Of a DNA stretch of 25,281 nucleotides, positions 1 through 8,115 are shown piece by piece. The stretch spans positions 1 to 25,281 of the forward strand of contig JBGTIU010000023.1 of the NCBI GenBank assembly GCA_041745515.1, given 5' to 3'. The notes under the pieces are model-generated. The model saw nothing but the letters and a program-made list of their open reading frames with translations. It was not told the DNA's origin and made no database searches. Each line of letters starts with the position of its first letter. Position 1 is the stretch's first letter. The stretch is from JAKFWF01 sp041745515 (GTDB lineage: Bacteria; Pseudomonadota; Alphaproteobacteria; Rhizobiales; Hyphomicrobiaceae). Both the position numbers and the translations under genes were made by a program.

Positions 1-1
1 G

Positions 2-58
2 TGCGATGACGATCCCCAAGCCTTTGAGAAGGTCGGGCTAGAGGCGGTCACACCATGA
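2..58 (+). CDS. C-terminal tail of an unidentified gene (5' end outside window)
   Basis: An open frame enters from the left edge and reads 18 codons, ending in the residues LEAVTP before a TGA at 56-58. That TGA overlaps the ATG of the DUF1028 gene in the ATGA pattern repeated at every later junction of this operon, which is the main reason to believe it is a real gene end. The visible residues are too few to assign a family. Genes upstream of DUF1028 in such operons are often amidohydrolases or M20 peptidases, but nothing here proves that. Confidence 0.55.
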   Translation, partial: CDDDPQAFEKVGLEAVTP

Positions 59-768
59 CCTGGTCGATTGTCGCGCGGGATGAGCGAACGGGTCGCGTCG
101 GCATTATCGTTGCGACGCGCTTTCTGGCCGTCGGATCGCGCGTACCGCATATCCGGTCTGGCATCGGTGCAGTTGCAAGTCAGGCCTTGTTCAATCCGTT
201 TTACGGCCCGCAGGCACTGTCCCTGTCGCAAGCGGGCGCATCGGCCGAGGACGCGCTGCGACTGTTGACCAAGGCGGATGAGGGGCGTGACCACCGGCAA
301 GTCCACATGATGGACCGGCAGGGGCGATCTGCCGGATACACTGGCGCCGCGTGCGTCGATTGGGCGGGCCACCAGGTCCACGACGGTTTCTCGGCCGCCG
401 GCAACATGCTGGCCGGCCCGGAAGTGCTCGAATCGACGGTCGACGCCTACAAGGCGAAAGCTGCCCTGCCGTTTGCACGCCGCCTGATCGCGGCCATGCA
501 TGCCGGCGAGGCAGCTGGCGGCGACAAGCGCGGCAAACAGTCCGCGGCGCTGCTGATCCATGACGAGCAGGACTACTCGATGCTGGACCTGCGCATCGAC
601 GATCATGTCGACCCGCTGGCCGAGCTTGCTCGTCTCGAATCGGTGGCGCGCGAGCGATGGGTGCATTTCCGGCGCGCGCTCGCAACGCGTGACAACCCGT
701 CGGGACTGGTCGACAGGACGGATCTCGACGCCTTGATCACGCAATCGATTGCCAGTGGCTACGAATGA
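55..768 (+). CDS. DUF1028 family protein (putative Ntn-hydrolase fold)
   Basis: This 237-residue protein matches the DUF1028 family along its length. It opens with the typical TWSIVARDERTGRVG block, has the conserved TGAAC segment at about 96-100, a GN-x-L motif near 116-119, and the GGD-x-RG-x-QSAALL block at 155-167. The family is uncharacterised; it is grouped with Ntn hydrolases, so the Thr exposed after Met removal could be a nucleophile, but that is inference. Its genes tend to lie with peptidases, RidA proteins or peptide transporters. Here it overlaps the preceding stop by ATGA at 55-58 and the following ATPase by ATGA at 765-768, so it is probably translated together with the transporter. 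No signal peptide is visible, so a cytoplasmic location is likely, acting on the imported compound. Confidence 0.9.
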   Translation: MTWSIVARDERTGRVGIIVATRFLAVGSRVPHIRSGIGAVASQALFNPFYGPQALSLSQAGASAEDALRLLTKADEGRDHRQVHMMDRQGRSAGYTGAACVDWAGHQVHDGFSAAGNMLAGPEVLESTVDAYKAKAALPFARRLIAAMHAGEAAGGDKRGKQSAALLIHDEQDYSMLDLRIDDHVDPLAELARLESVARERWVHFRRALATRDNPSGLVDRTDLDALITQSIASGYE

Positions 769-1781
769 GATCCGAACCTTCGGCGACCGACCCATTGTTG
801 CGGATCGACGATCTGAACGTCACGTTCGAAGGCGATCGAGGCCATCGTACCGAAGCCGTCAGCGGCATTTCGTTCGAGTTGGGTCGCGGGGAAACCGTCG
901 GTGTCGTCGGCGAAAGCGGCTGCGGCAAGAGCGTGACCGCGCTGTCGTTGATGCGGTTGCTGCCTGCCGACACTGCTCAGGTCAAAGGAACTGTGACCTT
1001 CGAAGGCCGCGATCTCCTGACGCTGGCCGAGCGCGATATGCGAGGCGTGCGCGGCAATCGGATCGCAATGATTTTTCAGGAACCTATGACTTCACTCAAT
1101 CCTTCCTACACCGTGGGCGATCAGATCGGCGAAACATTGCAACGCCATCGCGGTTTGACTTCGGGCCAGGCACGCTCTGAGGTCTTGCGGTTACTCAAGC
1201 GGGTTCGGATTCCATCTCCTGAGACCAGGGTCGATGCCTACCCGCATAAGCTGTCGGGCGGTATGCGGCAGAGGGTGATGATTGCTATGGCGCTTGCCTG
1301 CGAGCCAGTTCTGTTGATCGCGGATGAACCGACGACGGCCCTCGATGTCACCATCCAGGCGCAGGTTCTGGATCTGCTACGGGCCTTGAGCTTGGAGACC
1401 GGGACGTCGATCCTGCTTATCACGCATGACTTGGGCGTCGTCGCTGAGATGTGCGCGCGTGTCATTGTCATGTACGCAGGGCAGGTTGCCGAACAGGCCA
1501 CAGTCGGCGACTTGTTTGCGAGGCCGCAGCATCCTTATACGGTCGGTCTGTTGGGAGCGGTCCCACGAGGTGGCCCGGATGCCAAGACTGGCCCGTCGCG
1601 GCTTGTGTCAATTCGCGGCCAGGTGCCGGCATTGACCGGCACCTTCGAGGGCTGCCGCTTTGCCGAGCGCTGTCCCTTCGTCGATGACAAATGCCGCCGG
1701 GAGATCCCACCGTTAAGGAAAGTCGGCAGCGGCCACTGGTCGCGCTGCTGGAAAGCGCCGTTGGAAGGGTTGGTCGCATGA
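765..1781 (+). CDS. Oligopeptide/dipeptide-type ABC transporter ATP-binding protein (DppD/OppD-like)
   Basis: A 338-residue ABC ATPase of the peptide/nickel uptake family. Walker A GESGCGKS lies at 49-56, the Q-loop at Gln105, the signature LSGGMRQ at 163-169, Walker B LLIADE at 183-188 and the H-loop at His221. The C-terminal oligopeptide-transporter extension follows, with Cys297, Cys303, Cys310 and Cys328 in the CxFxxRCPxxxxxC arrangement that binds an iron-sulfur cluster in some DppD proteins. It would power import together with the DppF-like partner just downstream and the two permeases encoded on the opposite strand. The ATG overlaps the DUF1028 stop (ATGA, 765-768). The substrate cannot be read from an ATPase. 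Confidence 0.95.
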   Translation: MRSEPSATDPLLRIDDLNVTFEGDRGHRTEAVSGISFELGRGETVGVVGESGCGKSVTALSLMRLLPADTAQVKGTVTFEGRDLLTLAERDMRGVRGNRIAMIFQEPMTSLNPSYTVGDQIGETLQRHRGLTSGQARSEVLRLLKRVRIPSPETRVDAYPHKLSGGMRQRVMIAMALACEPVLLIADEPTTALDVTIQAQVLDLLRALSLETGTSILLITHDLGVVAEMCARVIVMYAGQVAEQATVGDLFARPQHPYTVGLLGAVPRGGPDAKTGPSRLVSIRGQVPALTGTFEGCRFAERCPFVDDKCRREIPPLRKVGSGHWSRCWKAPLEGLVA

Positions 1782-2857
1782 GCGAGCCGCTCCTCGAGGT
1801 GATGGGGCTGGTCAAGCATTTCGTCGCCAAGCGAACGCTGCTTGGCACGCCCTCCAGCTTCGTGAAGGCTGTCGACGGTCTGTCGTTTTTCTTGAACGCA
1901 GGCGAAACCCTCGCACTCGTGGGCGAGTCTGGCTGTGGAAAATCAACGGTTGGTCGTTTGGTTTTGCGCTTGATCGAACCGACAGCAGGCAGCGTTGTCT
2001 TCGATGGTGAACATCTGGGCGGGCTCGATGCAGCGGCGTTGCGCCGGTTCAGAGCAAGCGCACAACTGATTTTCCAAGACCCTTACGCGTCGCTCAATCC
2101 TCAGCTGACCGTGGCCGCGACGCTCGCCGAGCCCCTACAACTGCACACTGACCTATCCGCCGCCGACCGGCACGACCGGGTTTGCGAACTGTTGCAGACG
2201 GTTGGCCTCAAAGGCGAGCATGCGCAGCGCTACCCGCACGAGTTTTCGGGCGGTCAGCGGCAACGCATCGCCATTGCTCGTGCGCTGGCGCCAGGTCCTC
2301 GGCTGATTGTTTGCGATGAAGCGGTGTCGGCACTTGATGTGTCGATCCGCGCGCAAGTGCTCAATCTGCTTCAGGATCTGCAGCAGAAGTTCGGCCTTGC
2401 CTACCTGTTCATCAGTCATGATCTGTCGGTCGTTCGACACATCGCACGCCGGGTCGCGGTCATGTATCTGGGGCGAATTGTGGAAATGTCGACGGCGCCG
2501 GAACTGTTCTCGAACCCGCGACACCCGTATTCTCAGGCACTACTGTCTGCGATCCCGATAGCCCAGCCCCACGCGGTGCGGACGCGCCGTTTGTTGCCGG
2601 GCGATCCGCCAAGCCCGATCGATCCACCAACCGGCTGCCATCTGTCTCCCCGTTGCCCCCATGTACGAGAGCTGTGCCGGATCGATGCCCCGCCGCTGGA
2701 CACTGATCCTTTCGGGCATTCGACCGCGTGCCATTTCTGGCAGGAAGCGCTAACATCCGGCGAGGTGATCCCGCCGCTGCGCGAACTTTCACCGGCTCTG
2801 CTGCGGTTGTTTGCGAAGTTCGAAGCACCGGCGTTACCCGAGGAGAAGCCATCATGA
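1778..2857 (+). CDS. Oligopeptide/dipeptide-type ABC transporter ATP-binding protein (DppF/OppF-like)
   Basis: A 359-residue ATPase, second of the pair. It has Walker A GESGCGKS at 49-56, Q-loop Gln100, signature FSGGQRQ at 156-162, Walker B ending in Asp180-Glu181, and H-loop His214. The C-terminal extension carries Cys287, Cys293, Cys300 and Cys318 in the same pattern as its partner. The frame is open up to 1691, but the start at 1778 is preferred because it gives the ATGA overlap with the preceding stop and a normal DppF-like N-terminus (SEPLLEVMGLVKHF). A typical DppF tail follows the nucleotide-binding domain and ends about 40 residues after the last cysteine. It is expected to form a heterodimer with the preceding ATPase. 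Confidence 0.95.
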   Translation: MSEPLLEVMGLVKHFVAKRTLLGTPSSFVKAVDGLSFFLNAGETLALVGESGCGKSTVGRLVLRLIEPTAGSVVFDGEHLGGLDAAALRRFRASAQLIFQDPYASLNPQLTVAATLAEPLQLHTDLSAADRHDRVCELLQTVGLKGEHAQRYPHEFSGGQRQRIAIARALAPGPRLIVCDEAVSALDVSIRAQVLNLLQDLQQKFGLAYLFISHDLSVVRHIARRVAVMYLGRIVEMSTAPELFSNPRHPYSQALLSAIPIAQPHAVRTRRLLPGDPPSPIDPPTGCHLSPRCPHVRELCRIDAPPLDTDPFGHSTACHFWQEALTSGEVIPPLRELSPALLRLFAKFEAPALPEEKPS

Positions 2858-4368
2858 AGCGACTTGGATCGTTGTTATCGGCAGTCATGCTGGTTTTCGC
2901 AGGCCTGCCTGCAGCGGCACAGACGACATTGCGTATCGGCTTGGCCGAAGATCCCGACATCCTCGACCCGACGCTGGCACGCACCTATGTCGGGCGTATC
3001 GTGTTTGCCGCAATCTGCGACAAGCTTTTCGACATCGACGATAAACTGAACCTCGTCCCGCAGTTGGCGCTCAGCCACGAAACGTCCGCCGACGGGAAGA
3101 TGGTCACGATCAAGCTGCGTCCGGGCGTCAAGTTCCATGACGGCGAGCCGATGGACGCGGAGGCCGTAAGATATTCGCTCGACCGGCACCTGAACTTTGC
3201 GAGTTCGTTCCGCAAGCCAGAACTTGCTGCGGTCGATTCGATAGAGGCCGCCGACGCGACAACCGTGCGGCTGCTGCTCAAGCGACCGTTCTCGCCGCTG
3301 ATCGCCCAACTATCCGACCGTGCTGGCATGATCGTCAGCCCGAAGGCCGCAAAGGAGACCGGAGACAAGTTCGGATTAAAACCGGTCTGTGCCGGCCCGT
3401 ACAGGTTTGTGGAGCGCGTGCAGCAGGATCGCATCGTGGTCGAGAAGTTCGCCGACTACTGGAACGCCAAGGACGTTCACATCGACCGTGTCGTGTTCCG
3501 CCCTGTGGTCGATTCGACCGTTCGTCTCGCCAATCTTAAATCCGGTGGCCTCGACCTCATCGAACGCGCGCTTGCGACGGACATCAAGGAGATCAAGGCA
3601 GACGCCAAGCTCAAGCTCGCGACCCAGATCGAGATCGGCTACCAGGGCCTGACCGTCAATCGCAGTTTTGGCGAGGCAGGACCGACCAGTCCGTTCAAGG
3701 ATGCCCGTATGCGGCAGGCGCTGGAGGCGACGATCGACCGCAATGCCCTTTCGGATGTTGTGTTCAACGGCGAAGTGCTGCCGGGCAACCAGTGGATCAG
3801 CCCGAGGAGCTCCTACTTCCAGGAGAAGTTTCCGGTACCCGGACGAGACATCGCCAAGGCCAAGAAACTGATCGCTGACGCCGGCCTGAAAACCCCGGTG
3901 CCGGTCGACTTCATGGTGCCGAACAATCCCGAGATCCGGCAGGTTGCGGAGGTGATCCAGTCGATGGCGGCGGAGGCCGGTTTCGACATGAAGATCCGTG
4001 TGACCGAATTCGCAACCTCCCTCAAGGAGCAGGAGGCTGGGCGCTATCAGGCGTTTCTAATCGGCTGGTCGGGCCGGGTCGATCCCGACGGCAACAGTTA
4101 CATCTTCCACAAGTGCAAAGCGCCGCAGAACAATCACGGCTTCTGCGATCCCCTGATCGACGATGCGCTCGAGGCGGCGCGCACAAAAACCAGCGTCGCC
4201 GACCGCAAGGCGGAATATGCAAAGGTCACGGAAAAGGCGCTGGCCGAGGGCGGTATCATCTATCTCTATCACCGCCTGGTCATCATTGCGCATTCGACAA
4301 GGCTCGACGGTTACAAGCAACTGCCGGACGGCCTCGTTCGGGTGGTCGGGCTGAGACTCAAGCCGTGA
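2854..4368 (+). CDS. Extracellular solute-binding protein, family 5 (peptide-type ABC transporter)
   Basis: A 504-residue periplasmic binding protein of SBP family 5. A signal peptide occupies roughly residues 1-22 (KRLGSLLSAVMLVFAGLPAAA) with cleavage likely before Gln23. Family features follow: LRIGLAEDPDILDPTLART near 26-44, LRPGVKFHDGEPMDAEAV at about 88-105, and the GWSGRVDPDG segment at 404-413. The frame is open further upstream, but the ATG at 2854 overlaps the DppF stop as ATGA, has AGGAGA just ahead (2841-2846), and begins exactly at the signal peptide. This protein sets substrate specificity. Family 5 members bind peptides, opines, nickel, sugars or glutathione, so the ligand is open. 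Cys179, Cys421 and Cys431 are present in the mature part. Confidence 0.94.
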   Translation: MKRLGSLLSAVMLVFAGLPAAAQTTLRIGLAEDPDILDPTLARTYVGRIVFAAICDKLFDIDDKLNLVPQLALSHETSADGKMVTIKLRPGVKFHDGEPMDAEAVRYSLDRHLNFASSFRKPELAAVDSIEAADATTVRLLLKRPFSPLIAQLSDRAGMIVSPKAAKETGDKFGLKPVCAGPYRFVERVQQDRIVVEKFADYWNAKDVHIDRVVFRPVVDSTVRLANLKSGGLDLIERALATDIKEIKADAKLKLATQIEIGYQGLTVNRSFGEAGPTSPFKDARMRQALEATIDRNALSDVVFNGEVLPGNQWISPRSSYFQEKFPVPGRDIAKAKKLIADAGLKTPVPVDFMVPNNPEIRQVAEVIQSMAAEAGFDMKIRVTEFATSLKEQEAGRYQAFLIGWSGRVDPDGNSYIFHKCKAPQNNHGFCDPLIDDALEAARTKTSVADRKAEYAKVTEKALAEGGIIYLYHRLVIIAHSTRLDGYKQLPDGLVRVVGLRLKP

Positions 4369-4380
4369 TGTCCAACGGAA

Positions 4381-4414
4381 TGGGCCGTCCCGCGCTAAAT
4401 GGGGGGACGGCCCA
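4381..4414. terminator. Strong hairpin between convergent operons (probable bidirectional terminator)
   Basis: TGGGCCGTCCC at 4381-4391 is repeated in perfect reverse complement as GGGACGGCCCA at 4404-4414, with a 12-base loop. It lies between the stop of the binding protein (4368) and the stop of the FAH-family gene (4431), which are transcribed toward each other. Neither side has a clear T-run, so efficiency without a cofactor is uncertain. It may instead protect the 3' ends of both transcripts. Confidence 0.65.
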
Positions 4415-4430
4415 GTACAACCCCAAACTC

Positions 4431-5279
4431 TTATTCCTTGAACGGAACGACCGTTTGCAGTTGCTCACCCAGACCAGCGATGTGCAATTTCATAGTGTCG
4501 CCGGCCTTCAGGAAAACTTGCGGCTTCATACCGAGCCCGACACCGGGCGGTGTTCCGGTGGTCACAACGTCACCCGGCTCGAGCACCATGAACTGAGTGA
4601 TGTAATGCAGCTGATGTGCGATCGAAAAGATCATCGTTCTGGTATTGCCGGTCTGCAAGCGCTTGCCTGACACATCGAGCCACATGTCCAGATTCTGCAC
4701 GTCGGCAATCTCGTCCGGAGTGACAAGCCAAGGACCGAGCGGGCCCGAAGTTTCAAACGACTTGCCCTTCATCCACTGGCCACCGCGCTCCGCCTGAAAG
4801 TGTCGCTCCGAAACGTCGTTGCAGATGCAGAAGCCGGCAATGTGCCTGATAGCGTCCTTTTCTTCGACGTAACGGGAACGGGTGCCGATAACGAACGCGA
4901 TCTCGATCTCCCAATCGAGCTTGGTCGAGCCTTTCGGGATCATCACGTTGTCGTTCGGGCCAACGATGCAACTCGCGACCTTGTTGAACAAGATCGGTTC
5001 TTTCGGGATTGCGGCACCTGTCTCCTTGGCGTGGTCGACATAGTTGAGGCCCACGGCAACGAAGTTGCGTACGTTGGCAACAGGTGGACCGAGGCGTGCG
5101 CCCTTTGGCGCAAGGGGGAGGGTCTTGAGGTCAATGGATTTCAGCTGCGCGATTCGAGCCGCACTCAGGGCTTCGCCGTTAAAATCCGCAACGTGCTGGG
5201 AGATGTCGCGAATGCTGCCGTCGGCGTCGACAACACCTGGCTTCTCGGCGCCCGCTGCGCCAAACCGAACGAGCTTCAT
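4431..5279 (-). CDS. Fumarylacetoacetate hydrolase (FAH) family protein
   Basis: A 282-residue FAH-family enzyme. The fold's metal-binding carboxylates are visible as Glu124 and Glu126 (DWEIEIAFVIG) and Asp155 (NDVSERH). Lys173 in KGKSFET and the TGTPPGVG loop at 241-248 are also typical. The short N-terminal region (about 65 residues before the catalytic domain) resembles the 2-keto-4-pentenoate hydratase / ureidoglycolate lyase / acylpyruvase group rather than true FAH. Family members cleave or hydrate C-C bonds in keto acids in the cytoplasm. An AGGAGAG ribosome site sits 9 bases before the ATG. It is last in a five-gene - strand operon that starts with two permeases, 87 bases after the kinase gene. 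The exact reaction cannot be fixed from sequence. Confidence 0.93.
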   Translation of the reverse strand: MKLVRFGAAGAEKPGVVDADGSIRDISQHVADFNGEALSAARIAQLKSIDLKTLPLAPKGARLGPPVANVRNFVAVGLNYVDHAKETGAAIPKEPILFNKVASCIVGPNDNVMIPKGSTKLDWEIEIAFVIGTRSRYVEEKDAIRHIAGFCICNDVSERHFQAERGGQWMKGKSFETSGPLGPWLVTPDEIADVQNLDMWLDVSGKRLQTGNTRTMIFSIAHQLHYITQFMVLEPGDVVTTGTPPGVGLGMKPQVFLKAGDTMKLHIAGLGEQLQTVVPFKE

Positions 5280-5366
5280 GGGAAGTTCTCTCCTGACAGT
5301 GGTGGGCAGGGCAGTGGCTCTATCGGTAGGGCGCGCCGCGCGCTACGTAAAGTGGTTCTCCGCACA

Positions 5367-6434
5367 TCAAACGGCGCGGCCCATGGCGATCTCACGCGTG
5401 AAATAGAGCAGGTCGTCGCCCAACGCGCTGAAATCCTTGTACCGCGGATCAATAGTGGCGCCCCGCCGCCATTGGGCGCCTAATTGCAGGAACACGACGC
5501 CAAGCTTGAACATCGTCAGCACGCGATAGAACTGAAAGTCCGAAACGTCGCGACCTGTCGCCGCTGCGTAGGCCGCAATCATCGCCGTTCTACTAGCAAA
5601 TCCTGAAAGTGCAGTCGGCATTTGCCGGAGGCGATGCATGCAGGGCGGGTCGCTGGCTTCAGTCCAATAGCTCAGCAAAGTCGCCAGATCGAACAGCGGA
5701 TCGCCGCGCGTTCCCATGTCCCAATCGATTACGGCACGGGGCGTCAGCGTCGCAGGATCAAGAATGATGTTGTCGAGCTTGAAGTCGTTGTGCAGCAAAG
5801 CGATCGATCCTGCCGGCACGCGCTGACCGCGCAGCCAGGAAACAATGGCTGCCGCGGCAATTGGCATTGCGCCGTCATTGGCGATGATGGCGCGCTTGGC
5901 CCAACCCTCGACCGCACGAGCAAGAAAGCCATCGGGCTTGCCAAGATCCGCGAGCCCGACCGCAGCCGGTTCTATCGCATGCAGCTTCGCCAGGACATCG
6001 ATCAACATGCGGCACAGTTTTGGGCCTACAGCCGTTGAGTCGAATTTCGCCGGCAACCGATCGCGGACGATGAGGCCGGGCTTGAACTCGATAACGAGGA
6101 ACGGTGCACCGAGCACGGCTGCATCAGCACAAAAAGTTAGGCTGCGGGGTGCCAGTGCAAAAGTTCGGAAGAGAGCCGACAGAATCCGATGCTCACGCGC
6201 CATGTCGTTCGCTCCGGGCGGAATCGGACCCAGCGGCGGACGGCGCAGCACCCACGACACTCCATCGATCTCGACCAGGTAATTCAGATTGCCAAGGCCG
6301 CCGGCAAACTGACGCACCGATTGCGCCGGATCGAACGCAAGGCCTAGCTCGCGCAGATGCCGCGCCAGCGCCGGCCAATCCTGTGAAATCGTCGTTGCGG
6401 CGGGGCGAAAACTCAACGCGTTCAGCTCGATCAC
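5367..6434 (-). CDS. APH/ChoK-like phosphotransferase family protein (small-molecule kinase)
   Basis: A 355-residue kinase-like protein. The catalytic loop is HNDFKLDN at 215-222 (Asp217 catalytic), and the metal-binding segment is VIDWDMGTRGDPLFDLA at about 235-251. An N-lobe LGNLNYLVEIDG is near 47-58 with LRRPP at 63-67. It belongs to the aminoglycoside phosphotransferase superfamily, in the branch similar to the kinase domain of ACAD10/ACAD11 and to LvaA, which phosphorylate 4-hydroxyacyl-CoA. It is not expected to be a drug-resistance enzyme. The start is a GTG (6434-6432), only 5 bases after the SDR stop, with no strong ribosome site, so translation is probably coupled. The SDR neighbour could supply its hydroxylated substrate. 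Confidence 0.9.
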   Translation of the reverse strand: MIELNALSFRPAATTISQDWPALARHLRELGLAFDPAQSVRQFAGGLGNLNYLVEIDGVSWVLRRPPLGPIPPGANDMAREHRILSALFRTFALAPRSLTFCADAAVLGAPFLVIEFKPGLIVRDRLPAKFDSTAVGPKLCRMLIDVLAKLHAIEPAAVGLADLGKPDGFLARAVEGWAKRAIIANDGAMPIAAAAIVSWLRGQRVPAGSIALLHNDFKLDNIILDPATLTPRAVIDWDMGTRGDPLFDLATLLSYWTEASDPPCMHRLRQMPTALSGFASRTAMIAAYAAATGRDVSDFQFYRVLTMFKLGVVFLQLGAQWRRGATIDPRYKDFSALGDDLLYFTREIAMGRAV

Positions 6435-6439
6435 GGCTC

Positions 6440-7225
6440 TTAGCTCGCAGTCCAGCCGCCATCGACCACAAGGCTGTGGCCAGTGACATAGCTCGCTGCA
6501 GAGGATGCCAAAAAAATCACGGCGCCCGCCACGTCATCGAGCGTGCCGAACCGTCCCATGGGCACGCGCGCCAAGTATCGTGGCCCGAGGTGAGGGTGGC
6601 TCAGAATGCTGTTCGTTAGGTCGGTATCGACGAAGCCATAGGCGACGGCATTGACGCGGATGCCGTGCTCCGCCCAATCGCAGCTGAGGGCCTTGGTCAG
6701 CTGCTCGACGCCGCCCTTGGTCGCGCAATAGGGCACCTGCCGCTTCATCCCGATATGGCCGGCAATCGAGCTGATGTTGATGATCGAGCCAGAGTTTCGC
6801 GGCAGCATTGTCGCGCCGAACACGCGGCAGCAGCGGAACACGCCGGTGAGATTAACTGCGACGATCTGATCCCACTCGTCCTGCGTCGTTTTTTCGAGCG
6901 CCGCGTAGTGTGGATCGATACCGGCGTTGTTGACGAGAATGTCGATGCGCCCGACATGGTCGATGATTTCGTCACGGGCTTTGGTGACGTCAGGTTCGGA
7001 TGCGACATCCATGACAACGGCCATGGGGTTGGACTGTGGCGCGGCGGCTTCAAGCGCAGCAACAGTCTCGTTGAGTGTAGCTCTTGTGCGACCCGCGACA
7101 ATAACACGGGCGCCTTGGTCCGCCAGGCCGAGGCTGATTGCTCGCCCAATCCCGCGCCCGCCGCCGGTCACAAGAGCGACGCTGCCGGTCAAGTCGAAAG
7201 ATCCACGGGGCACTAGGGGCTTCAT
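6440..7225 (-). CDS. SDR family NAD(P)-dependent oxidoreductase (classical, FabG-like)
   Basis: A 261-residue classical short-chain dehydrogenase. The cofactor motif TGGGRGIG is at 20-27, NNAG at 99-102, the catalytic Ser is in NISSIAG (152-153), and Tyr166 and Lys170 form YCATK. The C-terminus ends with the usual VTGHSLVVDGGW. The frame stays open to 7375, but the ATG at 7225 is chosen: it overlaps the DppC stop as TAATG and has AAGGAG 6 bases upstream. It probably oxidises a hydroxyl group or reduces a ketone of the imported compound; cofactor preference is not certain. It is third in the - strand operon. Confidence 0.93.
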   Translation of the reverse strand: MKPLVPRGSFDLTGSVALVTGGGRGIGRAISLGLADQGARVIVAGRTRATLNETVAALEAAAPQSNPMAVVMDVASEPDVTKARDEIIDHVGRIDILVNNAGIDPHYAALEKTTQDEWDQIVAVNLTGVFRCCRVFGATMLPRNSGSIINISSIAGHIGMKRQVPYCATKGGVEQLTKALSCDWAEHGIRVNAVAYGFVDTDLTNSILSHPHLGPRYLARVPMGRFGTLDDVAGAVIFLASSAASYVTGHSLVVDGGWTAS

Positions 7226-8112
7226 TATCGCTCCTTCGAATCGAGTGCATCGCGCAATCCGTCGCCGAGCAGGTTGAACGACAGAACTGCAAGAAAAATA
7301 GCGATACCGGGCCAAATCGCCATCCACGGCGCGTTGGTCAGAAACCGCTGGGCGGTGTTGAGCATCGATCCCCATGACGGCGCGGGCGGCTGTTGACCCA
7401 ACCCAAGAAAACTCAAACTCGCCTCGGCAATGATCGCCATCGCAATGGTAAGGGTCGCTTGGACAAGGAGCGCCGGCATGATGTTGGGCAGGATGTGTCG
7501 AATTGCGATGCGCGCAGGGTCATTGCCGACGGCGCGCGCCGCCTCCACGTAATCCTCGGTCTTGACCACCATGACCTGACCACGCGTCAGTCGAACGAAA
7601 ATCGGCGTTGCCGTGACGCCGATGGCGATCATGGCATTGGTGAGCGAGGGGCCTAAGAACGCTGCGAGTGCAATTGCCAGAATGAGAAATGGGATTGCGA
7701 GCATGGCGTCGGTGATGCGGCTGATCAGTGCATCGACCCAACCCCCGCGGTATCCGGCCAGAAGTCCGACAGGAACCCCGACGCCCAACGCGATCGCGAC
7801 GGACACCACTCCGGCCAGAAGCGATGCGCGCGCGCCAAAGATGACGCGGCTGAAAACGTCGCGACCCGACTCGTCGGTGCCGAGCCAGTTTCGCAGCGAC
7901 GGCGGTTTTCGAACGAATGCATAGGCTTGTTGCGCTGGATCGAACGACGCGATCAACGGCGCCAGTAGCGCAACGAGCACCAGTACGACGATGATGCCCA
8001 ATCCCAGCATTGCGCTTTTGCGGCGCCTAAGTCGTCGCCAGGCGCGACGGCCCGGGCTTTCGTCGATCAGGGCCGGGCCGGCTGCAACAGCATTGAGTGT
8101 CGTTAATGCCAT
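7225..8112 (-). CDS. ABC transporter permease (DppC/OppC-like)
   Basis: A 295-residue inner-membrane permease of the DppC type. After a cytoplasmic N-terminus rich in Arg (21-32), the first membrane segment spans about 35-55. The family OppC-type insertion follows with NWLGTDESGRDVFSRVIFG at about 75-93. Further segments lie near 97-120, 136-153, 158-175, 215-238 and 265-283. The EAA loop that docks to the ATPases is EAARAVGNDPARIAIRHILPN at 190-210. The start lies 3 bases after the DppB stop with GAGGGA ahead. Its ATPases and binding protein are encoded on the other strand of the same locus. Confidence 0.94.
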   Translation of the reverse strand: MALTTLNAVAAGPALIDESPGRRAWRRLRRRKSAMLGLGIIVVLVLVALLAPLIASFDPAQQAYAFVRKPPSLRNWLGTDESGRDVFSRVIFGARASLLAGVVSVAIALGVGVPVGLLAGYRGGWVDALISRITDAMLAIPFLILAIALAAFLGPSLTNAMIAIGVTATPIFVRLTRGQVMVVKTEDYVEAARAVGNDPARIAIRHILPNIMPALLVQATLTIAMAIIAEASLSFLGLGQQPPAPSWGSMLNTAQRFLTNAPWMAIWPGIAIFLAVLSFNLLGDGLRDALDSKER

Positions 8113-8115
8113 CGG

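Noticed and set aside
191..685. A 164-codon - strand frame inside the DUF1028 gene
   Set aside because: It is Arg/Pro-rich shadow sequence of a well-supported gene on the other strand, with no recognisable motif.
2460..2984. A 174-codon - strand frame across the DppF/binding-protein junction
   Set aside because: It covers the ATGA junction of two certain genes, and its residues are low-complexity and match no family.
4800..5483. A 227-codon + strand frame opposite the FAH-family gene
   Set aside because: The - strand reading has clear FAH motifs; the + frame is composition-driven and spans two genes and their gap.
5367..6434. Antibiotic resistance by aminoglycoside phosphorylation
   Set aside because: Although in the APH superfamily, the gene lies within a catabolic operon and resembles the ACAD10/LvaA branch, so a resistance call is not supported.
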